NCBI GenBank assembly: GCA_014055525.1
Contig: WIAH01000006.1
Span: forward strand, 70,104 to 134,103
Origin: Nitrospira sp. CR1.3
Lineage (GTDB): Bacteria > Nitrospirota > Nitrospiria > Nitrospirales > Nitrospiraceae
Reading direction: 5' to 3'
DNA: 64,000 nt
Position numbers and translations under genes: made by a program. A model generated the notes under the pieces. That model did no database searches and was not told where the DNA came from. It worked only from the letters and a program-made list of their open reading frames with translations. Below are positions 1-7,364 of this stretch, in pieces (positions within the stretch are counted from its first letter, which is position 1; each line of letters begins with the position of its first letter).

Positions 1-193
1 TCAAGTGGTCGCAATACTCGTCGAATTCGTCGCGATCGATCCCTTCTTCCATCGAACTCAACGTGGCGCCGCATTCCTGCGCAAAAACCTCGTAACGCAG
101 CCGCTGAGCGGCATGGACGTCGTCGCCGGTTTTCGCGAGAGAGACAGACAGGTTGCTTGTCGGTGCATCAAGATGGCCGCGGTCCTGGTCCAT
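1..193 (-). CDS. GNAT-type N-acyltransferase, N-terminal part (OlsB/hemolysin-like)
   Basis: Only the first 64 residues lie in the window; the rest runs off the left edge. The visible part has the pattern AQRLRYEVFAQE followed by RDEFDEYCDHL, typical of the N-terminus of the GNAT-like family that includes L-ornithine N-alpha-acyltransferase (OlsB) and putative hemolysins. Family members transfer a 3-hydroxyacyl chain from acyl-ACP to ornithine, the first step of ornithine-lipid synthesis. The start is the ATG preceded by GGAGG at 6 nt. The promoter region carries 11-bp phased repeats like those before the neighbouring PhoB-type regulator. Family membership is fairly clear, but the exact substrate cannot be judged from the fragment. 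Confidence 0.6.
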   Translation of the reverse strand, partial: MDQDRGHLDAPTSNLSVSLAKTGDDVHAAQRLRYEVFAQECGATLSSMEEGIDRDEFDEYCDHL

Positions 194-248
194 GATGGCC
201 CTCCTTCCGAGGAAATGGAAACTCATGGCTCAAGCCTGGCTCGCCACT

Positions 249-287
249 GTAACGGGAAAGTAAACCCTTGGTGTCGGGCGGGTTAAC
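249..287. promoter_or_regulatory. 11-bp phased half-sites upstream of the acyltransferase
   Basis: On the plus strand the pentamers GTAAC, GTAAA, GTGTC and GTTAA begin at 249, 260, 271 and 282, exactly 11 bp apart. One helical turn between direct repeats is the layout used by OmpR/PhoB-family regulators. A similar set lies before the adjacent PhoB-like gene. Binding is inferred. Confidence 0.4.
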
Positions 288-389
288 TTGTGCTCAAAAG
301 CGATGAAACAATCCGGGATGCGGGGCGCGTTTCATCCCAATATGCGGTGAGAATGACCGTAACGCCGGCAGATGATGCCTGTTCCCAGG

Positions 390-1100
390 CTATGCGTTCA
401 GCCCCTGTTCCCTGAGCTTGTAGCCTAGGGACTTGACCGACAGAATGGCGTCGTTGAGTAGAGGAAGTTTCTGTTTGATCCGCCGGACGTGCACGTCGAC
501 CGTTCTGGTGGTTCCATGGTAGTCATAGCCCCAGACGCTGTTCAACAACACATCCCGCGTGAGTACTCGTCCAGGATTTCTCAGGAGATGCTCGAGCAGA
601 CCGAATTCTTTGGCGGTCAGCATGACTTCACGTCCATCCACGGTCACTTCATGCCTGGACAGATTGAGATTGAGCGAGCCGTACCGATAGGCGCTGATAT
701 CCCGATCGTTGGCTCGATCGAGTCGCCGGAACAACGCCTTGATCCGCGCGACAAGTCCACGGGGGCTGAACGGCTTTGTCACATAGTCGTCGGCTCCGAG
801 TTCCAGCCCGACAACCGTGTCCGACTCTTCGCTCTTGGCGGTCAACATGATGATCGGCAGCATGGAGGTTTGCGGAGTGAGGCGAAGCTTCTTGCACACT
901 TCAAGCCCGTCGATTTCAGGCAGCATCAGGTCCAAAATGACCAGGTCCGGATGTTCCGAACGAACTTGTCGGAGCGCCTCGACACCGTTCGCGGCGGTCA
1001 GCGTTCGAAAACCTTCCTTGTCCAGGTACATCTTCACGAGATGAAGGATGTCCTTTTCGTCCTCCACGATCAGTACCTTTTTGCTGCCGGCCACAACCAT
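390..1100 (-). CDS. OmpR/PhoB-family response regulator
   Basis: A full-length two-domain response regulator of 236 residues. The receiver domain (about 8-125) has the acidic pair E13/D14, the phospho-acceptor D57 in LVILDLMLP, T87 and K109 in VTKPF. The C-terminal winged helix (about 140-232) has the usual LTAKEFGLLEHL and RTVDVHVRRIKQKL stretches. Phosphorylation by a partner kinase should promote dimer binding to direct repeats. No histidine kinase is adjacent, so it is an orphan in this window. It lies next to an OlsB-like acyltransferase, and PhoB-controlled ornithine-lipid synthesis is known in other bacteria, so a phosphate-stress role is possible but not shown. The start has GGAGG upstream (AAAGGAGGTCGCC). 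Confidence 0.9.
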   Translation of the reverse strand: MVVAGSKKVLIVEDEKDILHLVKMYLDKEGFRTLTAANGVEALRQVRSEHPDLVILDLMLPEIDGLEVCKKLRLTPQTSMLPIIMLTAKSEESDTVVGLELGADDYVTKPFSPRGLVARIKALFRRLDRANDRDISAYRYGSLNLNLSRHEVTVDGREVMLTAKEFGLLEHLLRNPGRVLTRDVLLNSVWGYDYHGTTRTVDVHVRRIKQKLPLLNDAILSVKSLGYKLREQGLNA

Positions 1101-1174
1101 GGCGACCTCCTTTCCGATGAAGCGCGCGGCTCTCTACTACCTGGGCGCAGTCTAGGAAAGGGAAGCTGCGCCGG

Positions 1175-1203
1175 CGTTACGGTCTTGTTAAGCCGATGTT
1201 AAA
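1175..1203 (-). promoter_or_regulatory. three 11-bp phased direct repeats upstream of the response regulator
   Basis: Read on the plus strand, CGTTACG, TGTTAAG and TGTTAAA start at 1175, 1186 and 1197, each 11 bp from the last. They lie about 75-105 bp upstream of the regulator start. This is the geometry of a PhoB/OmpR-type operator and suggests autoregulation. The part from 1170 to 1184 recurs inverted just past the 3' end of the same gene. Confidence 0.5.
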
Positions 1204-1295
1204 TTCCGCTGTTGTGGCCACGGAGGGCCCATACAGATGAGAAGGAAACCAGCTGGCGCCTGCGGAAAACACGCGTCCCACGGGGCGGACCGGGG

Positions 1296-3026
1296 CTACG
1301 AAGGCAGCTCAGTAAGGCGCAGCGTGTAGAGATAGTGGTAGAGACCCTTGCGGTCCATCAACTCGCTGTGGGTACCAGTTTCGACCAGACGACCCTGGTT
1401 CAGCACCAGGATGCGATTGGCTCGTTGGATGGTGGTCAGGCGGTGCGCCACAACGAATGTCGTACGGCCCGTCATGAGTCGCTCGAGGGCTTCCTGGACG
1501 AGCCGCTCCGATTCGCTATCAAGCGACGAAGTCGCTTCGTCCAACAGCAGGATGCGCGGATTCTTGAGGATCGCTCTGGCAATGGCGATTCGCTGGCGCT
1601 GTCCCCCGGAGAGGTTGATCCCCTTTTCCCCTACGATCGTCTGATACGAATCGGGGAGGCTGGTGATGAAGTCATGGGCGTGCGCGGCTCGGCTGGCGGC
1701 ATGAACGGCCTCCTCGTTGGCTTGTTGGTCTCCGTAGCGAATGTTGTCAAAGATCGTCCCGCCGAACAGGATGGTTTCTTGGGGTACCAGCGATACCTGC
1801 CGGTACCAACTTTCCAGCGTGATCTCCCGGAGATCGCGTCCGTCGATCGTAATCCGGCCTTCCGTCGGATCATAGAAACGATGCAACAGATTGACGAGTG
1901 TGGTTTTCCCCGCCCCGGTCGGTCCGACGATTGCGATCAATTCACTCGGTCGCGCTTCGAATGAAACATTGAACAGCACCGGCCGGCGGACGTCATACGA
2001 AAAACTTACCTGCTCGACGCGAACATGTCCCACGACACGGTCGACGGCCAACGCGGTCGAGGAGTCGGAGACATCGGGGCGGGCGTCCAGAATCTCAAAG
2101 ACCCGTTGCGTGGCGCCCTGTGCCTCTCGAACTTGCGCGAACACGCGGGCGGCCGAGCTGAATGGGCCGATCAGGATGCCGGCAAAAAGGACGAACGCAA
2201 AGAGGTCGCCGGGAGAGACCGATCCTTCGATCACCTGGAGGCCGCCGTACCACAGCACCGCCGCCGCAGCGGAGAAGGTCAGCAGACTGATCACCGGAAT
2301 GAACAGGGCCATGATTCCCGCCCGGCGCATGGTGAGCGAAAGGTTCTGCTCGACTTGCGCGGCGAATCGCCGTTCCTCTCTGGTGGTCTGGACAAACGAT
2401 TTGACGATGCGGATTCCGGAGACAACCTCTTCGATCAGGGTGCTCAGCGCGGCGGTGTGGTCCTGGATCGACGTCGACAGGAATTTGAGTTTGCGGCCGA
2501 AGAATCGCGCGACGAGGACGAGCAGCGGCAGCAACACCAGGATGAGCAGACAGAGCCGCCAGTTCATGGCGAGCAGAAATCCGATGCCGCCCACGAAGGT
2601 GACGAGTTGCTTGGCGGTGTCGATCGGGGTTTCAGTGGCGACCGATTGAATGACGGTCACGTCATTCATCAGTCGCGAGAGGAGTTCGCCGGTTCGACGA
2701 CGGGCAAAAAAACTGACGGAAAGGGTTTGCAGGTGCGCAAACACATGGGTCCGAAAATCGGCGACGATTCGCTGGGATACCCAGGCGGTCAGATAACTGT
2801 GCCCCATCGAACAGAGCCCTTGAATAAGCACGAGTCCGAGGAAGAGCCCGATCAGCTCCGTCATGCGCGACGCGTCATGGCGCACGGTGATGACGTCCCA
2901 GACCGTTCCCGCCAGGCGAAGGAGGGCCAGGTTGATCGCGGCCACCATCATGACCAGAAGACCGGCCACGACCATACGGGGGAGATACGGCTTCAGGAAT
3001 GGGAAAAATCTGGCGAAGGTCGACAT
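1296..3026 (-). CDS. ABC exporter, fused membrane and ATPase domains (MsbA-like)
   Basis: A 576-residue half-transporter of the type IV exporter family. The first ~310 residues contain about six membrane helices (for example near 18-40, 58-78, 140-175 and 240-300). The nucleotide-binding domain carries Walker A GPTGAGKTT at about 367, signature LSGGQRQRIAIARA, Walker B RILLLDEATSSLD and a switch histidine in VVAHRLTT. Such proteins homodimerise in the inner membrane and export lipids (lipid A flipping by MsbA) or drugs. The sequence alone does not separate lipid from multidrug transport. It stands alone, about 100 bp from a small conserved gene on the same strand. Confidence 0.88.
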   Translation of the reverse strand: MSTFARFFPFLKPYLPRMVVAGLLVMMVAAINLALLRLAGTVWDVITVRHDASRMTELIGLFLGLVLIQGLCSMGHSYLTAWVSQRIVADFRTHVFAHLQTLSVSFFARRRTGELLSRLMNDVTVIQSVATETPIDTAKQLVTFVGGIGFLLAMNWRLCLLILVLLPLLVLVARFFGRKLKFLSTSIQDHTAALSTLIEEVVSGIRIVKSFVQTTREERRFAAQVEQNLSLTMRRAGIMALFIPVISLLTFSAAAAVLWYGGLQVIEGSVSPGDLFAFVLFAGILIGPFSSAARVFAQVREAQGATQRVFEILDARPDVSDSSTALAVDRVVGHVRVEQVSFSYDVRRPVLFNVSFEARPSELIAIVGPTGAGKTTLVNLLHRFYDPTEGRITIDGRDLREITLESWYRQVSLVPQETILFGGTIFDNIRYGDQQANEEAVHAASRAAHAHDFITSLPDSYQTIVGEKGINLSGGQRQRIAIARAILKNPRILLLDEATSSLDSESERLVQEALERLMTGRTTFVVAHRLTTIQRANRILVLNQGRLVETGTHSELMDRKGLYHYLYTLRLTELPS

Positions 3027-3123
3027 GCTGCCGGAGCGATCTTAGAGGAGGTGAGTGCAGAAAACCAAGGGAGAACCGCGACGAGGTGTAGGAATCGTGA
3101 CGGAAGACCGCGCAGTTCGAGCG

Positions 3124-3342
3124 TCAGATTTGAGCGATCGATTCGATGAGATTCTTGTTGACGGCCACAAAATCAGAGCGGTCCTTGTCGTTGATCACGA
3201 CGTCGGTGAGGTTGATGAACAGGCGCTGCTCTTCGTTGATCGCGTCGGAAACGCGATTGCGCATGGGAGGAATGAGAAAGTCTCCGACGTAGACGCAGGC
3301 CACCGTGCGGACGCGAATGCGAACCTTCTTGCCTTCTGGCAC
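3124..3342 (-). CDS. small conserved protein of unknown function
   Basis: A 72-residue protein starting at GTG with a strong GGGAGGAGG ribosome-binding site. It reads as a compact beta-rich domain (KVRIRVRTVACVYVGDF, then RLFINLTDVVIND). No signal peptide or membrane helix is present. It lies between the ABC exporter and a ribosomal-type micro-gene on the same strand. The strong ribosome-binding site and protein-like composition support a real gene. I do not recognise a function. Confidence 0.65.
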   Translation of the reverse strand: MPEGKKVRIRVRTVACVYVGDFLIPPMRNRVSDAINEEQRLFINLTDVVINDKDRSDFVAVNKNLIESIAQI

Positions 3343-3372
3343 GCGGTCCTCCTCCCAAAACGATGGGCGGGC

Positions 3373-3468
3373 TTAGCTTTTACGGCGAAGGAATTTTTGA
3401 CGCCGGCGCAGCTTTTTATACTTGTGTTTGCGCATTTTCTTCCGGCGTTTTTTGAGTACGCTAGCCAT
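3373..3468 (-). CDS. AURKAIP1/COX24-type ribosomal micro-protein (31 aa)
   Basis: A 31-residue, extremely basic peptide (MASVLKKRRKKMRKHKYKK then an Arg/Lys tail). It matches the AURKAIP1/COX24 domain family, which is related to mitochondrial small-subunit protein mS38 and occurs as a free tiny protein in several bacterial phyla. It probably binds 16S rRNA as an accessory ribosomal protein. An AGGAGA ribosome-binding site sits about 8 nt before the ATG. It is easily missed by gene finders because of its size. Confidence 0.8.
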   Translation of the reverse strand: MASVLKKRRKKMRKHKYKKLRRRQKFLRRKS

Positions 3469-3605
3469 GCGGTGTCTCTCCTACGAAACGGAGTCTAAGG
3501 TCTTTAGGCGTAAATTGCAAGCCGCGAGGCGATGCCTTGACCTCGCTCATGAGCGATTTCTATACTGCCTGCATCGTGAGATTCGCTTTCATCAATCGAC
3601 GAGTC

Positions 3606-4082
3606 ATGACGGTGCTGCTGCTCACACTGTTGCTCATCGCTTCAGTCGGATGCGGCGCCAAAGTCGCGCAGTATCCAGAAGACCATGAACGGTACCTTCG
3701 CATCGACAAAGCGGTGGAGTCCCTTCGCCAGGCGTATGTGAAGAAGGATTCCTCGGCCATGGCGGCGTTGATGGTCCCGATGGACCAATTGGAGCAGCTC
3801 CAGCGGGAAGCGGAGAATGATTTTGAAACGTTCCAGAGTATTGCGCTTGAGTTCAGAGTCGAGAGGATCATGATTGAAGGCGACGACATCGATGTGTACG
3901 TGCATTGGCAAGGCCTATGGAAGAAAGATCCGGATGACCCGGGCCAGCGCCAACGAGGCCACACGCGTCTTCAATGGGTCGGAACGAAGGCCGTCCTGCT
4001 GCGCGGCGTGCAGGGGGATTCGCCCTTTGGAATGAAGCGGCGGCACTCCAGCACCGAAGCGCCTGTTCCAACGAAGAAGTGA
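3606..4082 (+). CDS. putative lipoprotein of unknown function
   Basis: From the internal ATG chosen here the product has 158 residues and begins MTVLLLTLLLIASVGCGAK, a lipoprotein signal with cysteine at 16; a longer in-frame start at 3537 would put a charged stretch before the signal and is less likely. The mature part is a single alpha+beta domain (YLRIDKAVESLRQAYVKKD, later IDVYVHWQGLWK) resembling the NTF2-like/SnoaL fold in general layout only. It ends 3 nt before nadB, so the two are probably cotranscribed, though no functional link is evident. Confidence 0.6.
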   Translation: MTVLLLTLLLIASVGCGAKVAQYPEDHERYLRIDKAVESLRQAYVKKDSSAMAALMVPMDQLEQLQREAENDFETFQSIALEFRVERIMIEGDDIDVYVHWQGLWKKDPDDPGQRQRGHTRLQWVGTKAVLLRGVQGDSPFGMKRRHSSTEAPVPTKK

Positions 4083-4085
4083 TCT

Positions 4086-5729
4086 ATGCGAAGTCGCTCA
4101 TCTTCAGGCCCGCCGCCGGCTGATTTCCTCGTCGTTGGAAGCGGCGTTGCCGGCCTCCGCGCGGCGTTGGAGTTAAGTGAGGTCGGCCGCGTGCTGATGT
4201 TGACGAAGGGGCATCCCCTACAAAGCAGTTCCATCCACGCGCAGGGTGGAGTTGCCGTCGCCATGAGTGAAGAAGACGACGTGGCCATTCATCTGACCGA
4301 CACGCTCAAGGCCGGACATGGCCTGTGCCGAAAGGAAGCCGTTCGAGTCCTCGTGGAGGAGGGGCCAGACCGAATTCAAGAGCTGATCAAGTGGGGAGCC
4401 AAGTTCGATAAGAGAGGCGGAAAGTTCGCTTTTGCGCGGGAGGCGGCGCACAGCCGGAGCAGGATCCTGCGCGCTCGAGGTGACGCGACAGGCAACGAAA
4501 TGGTGCGTGTCTTGATCGCCCAGGCCATGCGCCACGCGCATATTCAGCGTTTGGACTATCACTTCACCGTGGATTTGATTATCGAAGACGGTCGTTGTTG
4601 CGGCGCGCTGGTGCTGGACGAACATTCCGGACGTCGATTTCTTCTGCCCGCCCGGGCGGTCGTACTGACCACCGGAGGAGCCGGTCAGGTCTATGCCCGC
4701 ACGACGAACCCGCCCAATGCGACGGGCGACGGTATGGCGATGGCGCTGCGTGCCGGCGCAGTGCTCCAGGATATGGAATTTGTCCAATTCCATCCCACGG
4801 CCTTGTACCTCCCGTCGAGCCCTCCGTTCCTACTCTCGGAAGCCATGCGGGGCGAGGGGGGGCAGTTACGGAACAATAAAGGCGAGCTCTTCATGCATCG
4901 CTATCATCCCATGGGCGCGTTGGCGCCGAGAGACATCGTTTCGCGCGCCATCTGGGCGGAAATGGCGGCGACCAAGGCGCGGCATGTCTATCTGGACGTG
5001 ACACAACTAGGCGCCGACTTCATCAAGCGAAGATTTCCCACCATCTATGCGACCTGTCTGCGCTACGACATCGATATTACGGAAGAATGGATTCCTGTTT
5101 CACCGAGCGCCCATTACATGATGGGCGGGGTCTGGACCGACTTGAACGGGGCGACCACGGTTCCCGGACTGTTCGCCGCAGGCGAGGTGGCCTGCAGCGG
5201 GGTTCACGGCGCGAATCGGCTGGCCAGTAATTCGTTACTCGAGGGATTGGTATTCGGTGCGCGCGCAGCGATCGCCGCGGTGAATTATGCGGGTCGGCAG
5301 GAGATTCCATCGTTGGTCGCGCAGGAGGCGGCCCTCAAGACCGAGCATCTCGGTTCGATCGATGACGCCGAGAAGCTGCGGAGTTCTCTTAGGCGGACCA
5401 TGTGGGGGCAGGTCGGGATGATCCGCTCAGGCGAATCCCTGATTCGAGCTTGCGCCCAGCTCTCGCGTTGGGCGCAGATGATGGCACAACCGTTGTCGAA
5501 TCGCGCGGCGTTGGAAGTGAAAAATATGGTGCAGGTCGCGCAGTGCATCGCCGAAGCGGCCCTCTGGCGGGAGAACAGCATCGGGGCCCACTATCGATCG
5601 GACTTTCCACAGGCCAGGCGAGCAGGTTGGCAGCAACATAGCCGCCTCTCGATTGAGGAAGGAATCAGCGGGAAAAAAGTTCGGAAGTCGCGGGGTCTCC
5701 TGCTGACGCTGGGGGGGCGTACCGGTTGA
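4086..5729 (+). CDS. nadB: L-aspartate oxidase
   Basis: This flavoenzyme oxidises L-aspartate to iminoaspartate, the first step of de novo NAD synthesis. The 547 residues show the N-terminal FAD-binding motif VVGSGVAGLRAA, the SSIHAQGGVAVA segment, the active-site region FVQFHPTALY, and GANRLASNSLLEGLVFG near the end of the FAD domain, followed by the helical C-terminal domain of the succinate dehydrogenase/NadB family. The length is normal. nadA and nadC are not in the window. The last 65 nt overlap, tail to tail, the coding region of a lytic transglycosylase on the other strand. Confidence 0.95.
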   Translation: MRSRSSSGPPPADFLVVGSGVAGLRAALELSEVGRVLMLTKGHPLQSSSIHAQGGVAVAMSEEDDVAIHLTDTLKAGHGLCRKEAVRVLVEEGPDRIQELIKWGAKFDKRGGKFAFAREAAHSRSRILRARGDATGNEMVRVLIAQAMRHAHIQRLDYHFTVDLIIEDGRCCGALVLDEHSGRRFLLPARAVVLTTGGAGQVYARTTNPPNATGDGMAMALRAGAVLQDMEFVQFHPTALYLPSSPPFLLSEAMRGEGGQLRNNKGELFMHRYHPMGALAPRDIVSRAIWAEMAATKARHVYLDVTQLGADFIKRRFPTIYATCLRYDIDITEEWIPVSPSAHYMMGGVWTDLNGATTVPGLFAAGEVACSGVHGANRLASNSLLEGLVFGARAAIAAVNYAGRQEIPSLVAQEAALKTEHLGSIDDAEKLRSSLRRTMWGQVGMIRSGESLIRACAQLSRWAQMMAQPLSNRAALEVKNMVQVAQCIAEAALWRENSIGAHYRSDFPQARRAGWQQHSRLSIEEGISGKKVRKSRGLLLTLGGRTG

Positions 5730-6375
5730 CGGGGCGTTCCGTGATCACGCCGTCACGTACGAGAAACGTCCGGTAGTAGCGCAGCACTTTTCGAACGTAC
5801 TGTCTTGTTTCATCGATCGGGGGCAGCGCCTGATAGCGCTCCACGACGTTCTCCCCAGCGTTGTAGGCTGCGAGGGCGAGCGGCAAGTTTCCGTGAAACC
5901 GGTCAAGGAGCTGCCGAAGGTATTTGGTTCCTCCCGCCACATTGTCTTCCGGGTCATACAGGTCTCTGACGTCCATCCGCACTGCGGTCTGCGGCATCAG
6001 CTGCATGAGGCCGATGGCGCCGGCGCGGGAGACGGCCCGCGGGTCGAAATTCGATTCTGCCTTGATGACCGCGCGAATCAATGCCGGATGCAATTGATGT
6101 TGGGATGAATGGCGACGGATGAGCGGTTCGAGTTCCCGTTCGGACAGGACGGCATGAAATTGTGCCGAGTCGATCTCGATTCGTTGGTAACGGGCATCCG
6201 ATGGCACATTCGTCAACGAGATGGAGCCGTTGGGGCCGATATATTGGTAGATTTCTCCCAAGGACCGATCGGGGGTGAGAATCGTCATGGCGCAAGAGCC
6301 TGCCAGCAAGGCGGCCACGATTCTGATCGGACTGACTCGTTGAATTCGCTGGAGGGCTGAGTCGTACATTTGCAT
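5665..6375 (-). CDS. small secreted lytic transglycosylase (DUF4124 + SLT domains)
   Basis: A 236-residue exported protein. A hydrophobic segment at about 18-34 serves as signal or anchor, residues 40-70 (EIYQYIGPNGSISLTNVP) form a DUF4124-like beta unit, and residues 85-210 form an SLT domain with catalytic E107 in KAESNF, the GLMQLMP motif and ALAAYNAG. It should cleave peptidoglycan glycan strands to 1,6-anhydro products in the periplasm. Its 3' end is antisense to the last codons of nadB, so the two genes converge with a 65-nt overlap. Confidence 0.88.
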   Translation of the reverse strand: MQMYDSALQRIQRVSPIRIVAALLAGSCAMTILTPDRSLGEIYQYIGPNGSISLTNVPSDARYQRIEIDSAQFHAVLSERELEPLIRRHSSQHQLHPALIRAVIKAESNFDPRAVSRAGAIGLMQLMPQTAVRMDVRDLYDPEDNVAGGTKYLRQLLDRFHGNLPLALAAYNAGENVVERYQALPPIDETRQYVRKVLRYYRTFLVRDGVITERPVNRYAPPASAGDPATSELFSR

Positions 6376-6485
6376 GCTCCCAACGATACCAGCCTCGGTT
6401 CGCCTGTCAAGAAAATGCAGAACCTGTGCCCGAAATGACCGAAATATTCATCAGAAAGAACAACATGATAGGACAACAGGAGGAA

Positions 6486-7364
6486 TCACAATTCCAGAAA
6501 TCTGGTGCGGTTGGCGACAAAAATTTGATGCAGTCTTTGGGTCACGGGACCCGGCTTGCCTTCGCCGATGGGTCGTTGATCCAGTTTTGTGACCGGCATC
6601 ACTTCCATCGAGGTGTTGGTCAAGAAACACTCGTCGGCTTGACGAAGCCTCTCAAGGGTAAAAGTCCCCTCGTCAACGGGAATCCGCTCTTCACGCGCCA
6701 GCATCAGGATGATGTGGCGGGTGATCCCGTCGAGGATCCCGCATGCCAGAGACGGCGTACAGAGGCGACCTTCGCTTACGAAAAAGAGGTTACTCACCGT
6801 ACATTCTGCCACCAATGATTCCCAATTCAGCAAGAGACTGTCAAAGGCTCCGGCTGCGATCGCTTCACGTTTCGCCAGAATGTTATTCAGAAAGTTGGTG
6901 GCCTTGATTTGGGGATCGAGTGCGCTCGGCAGATTTCGCCTGGTCTTGGCCACAATCAGGCTTACGCCATCCCGATAGGTCTGGCGTGGGGGCGACGTGA
7001 GCGGTTTGGCCATGATAACCACCGTAGGGGTGCGACAGAGGCCGGGATCGAGTCCGATATCTCCGGTGCCTCGCGAAATGGTAACCCGTAGGTACGCGTC
7101 GGCCTGGTCGTTGCCCACGTCGTTACGCTTCATGGCCTCATGCAGGAGCGCGGGCCAGTTTCCTTCGGGGATCGGGATACACAATCCGATCGCATCCGCA
7201 GAGCGGCGCAGTCTGTCCAGATGCTGATCCCGCATGAAGATCCTGTCTTTGTACGACCGGATCGTTTCGTAGACGCCGTCGCCGTAGAGAAATCCATGAT
7301 CGAACACGGAGACGACGGCCTCCGTGTCCTGCACGAATCGGCTGTTCAGGTAGATCCACATCAA
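6486..7364 (-). CDS. pabC: class IV PLP aminotransferase/lyase, probably aminodeoxychorismate lyase
   Basis: A 292-residue fold-type IV PLP enzyme. Family marks are FDHGFLYGDGVYET near the N-terminus, the PLP lysine in QIKATNFLNN, and ECTVSNLFFV. The family includes branched-chain and D-amino-acid aminotransferases and 4-amino-4-deoxychorismate lyase, which are hard to tell apart by motif. It overlaps the pabB-like gene upstream by 4 nt (ATGA), so translational coupling argues for the lyase, which releases p-aminobenzoate for folate. The D-alanine or branched-chain alternatives remain possible. Confidence 0.72.
   Translation of the reverse strand: MMWIYLNSRFVQDTEAVVSVFDHGFLYGDGVYETIRSYKDRIFMRDQHLDRLRRSADAIGLCIPIPEGNWPALLHEAMKRNDVGNDQADAYLRVTISRGTGDIGLDPGLCRTPTVVIMAKPLTSPPRQTYRDGVSLIVAKTRRNLPSALDPQIKATNFLNNILAKREAIAAGAFDSLLLNWESLVAECTVSNLFFVSEGRLCTPSLACGILDGITRHIILMLAREERIPVDEGTFTLERLRQADECFLTNTSMEVMPVTKLDQRPIGEGKPGPVTQRLHQIFVANRTRFLEL

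Noticed and set aside
489-1202. Long open frame on the plus strand opposite the response regulator
   Set aside because: It is antisense to a full-length, motif-complete regulator and its translation shows no fold or family pattern.
2025-3149. 374-codon plus-strand frame opposite the ABC exporter
   Set aside because: The product is extremely rich in Arg, Asp, Glu and Gly with no hydrophobic core; the exporter on the other strand explains the region.
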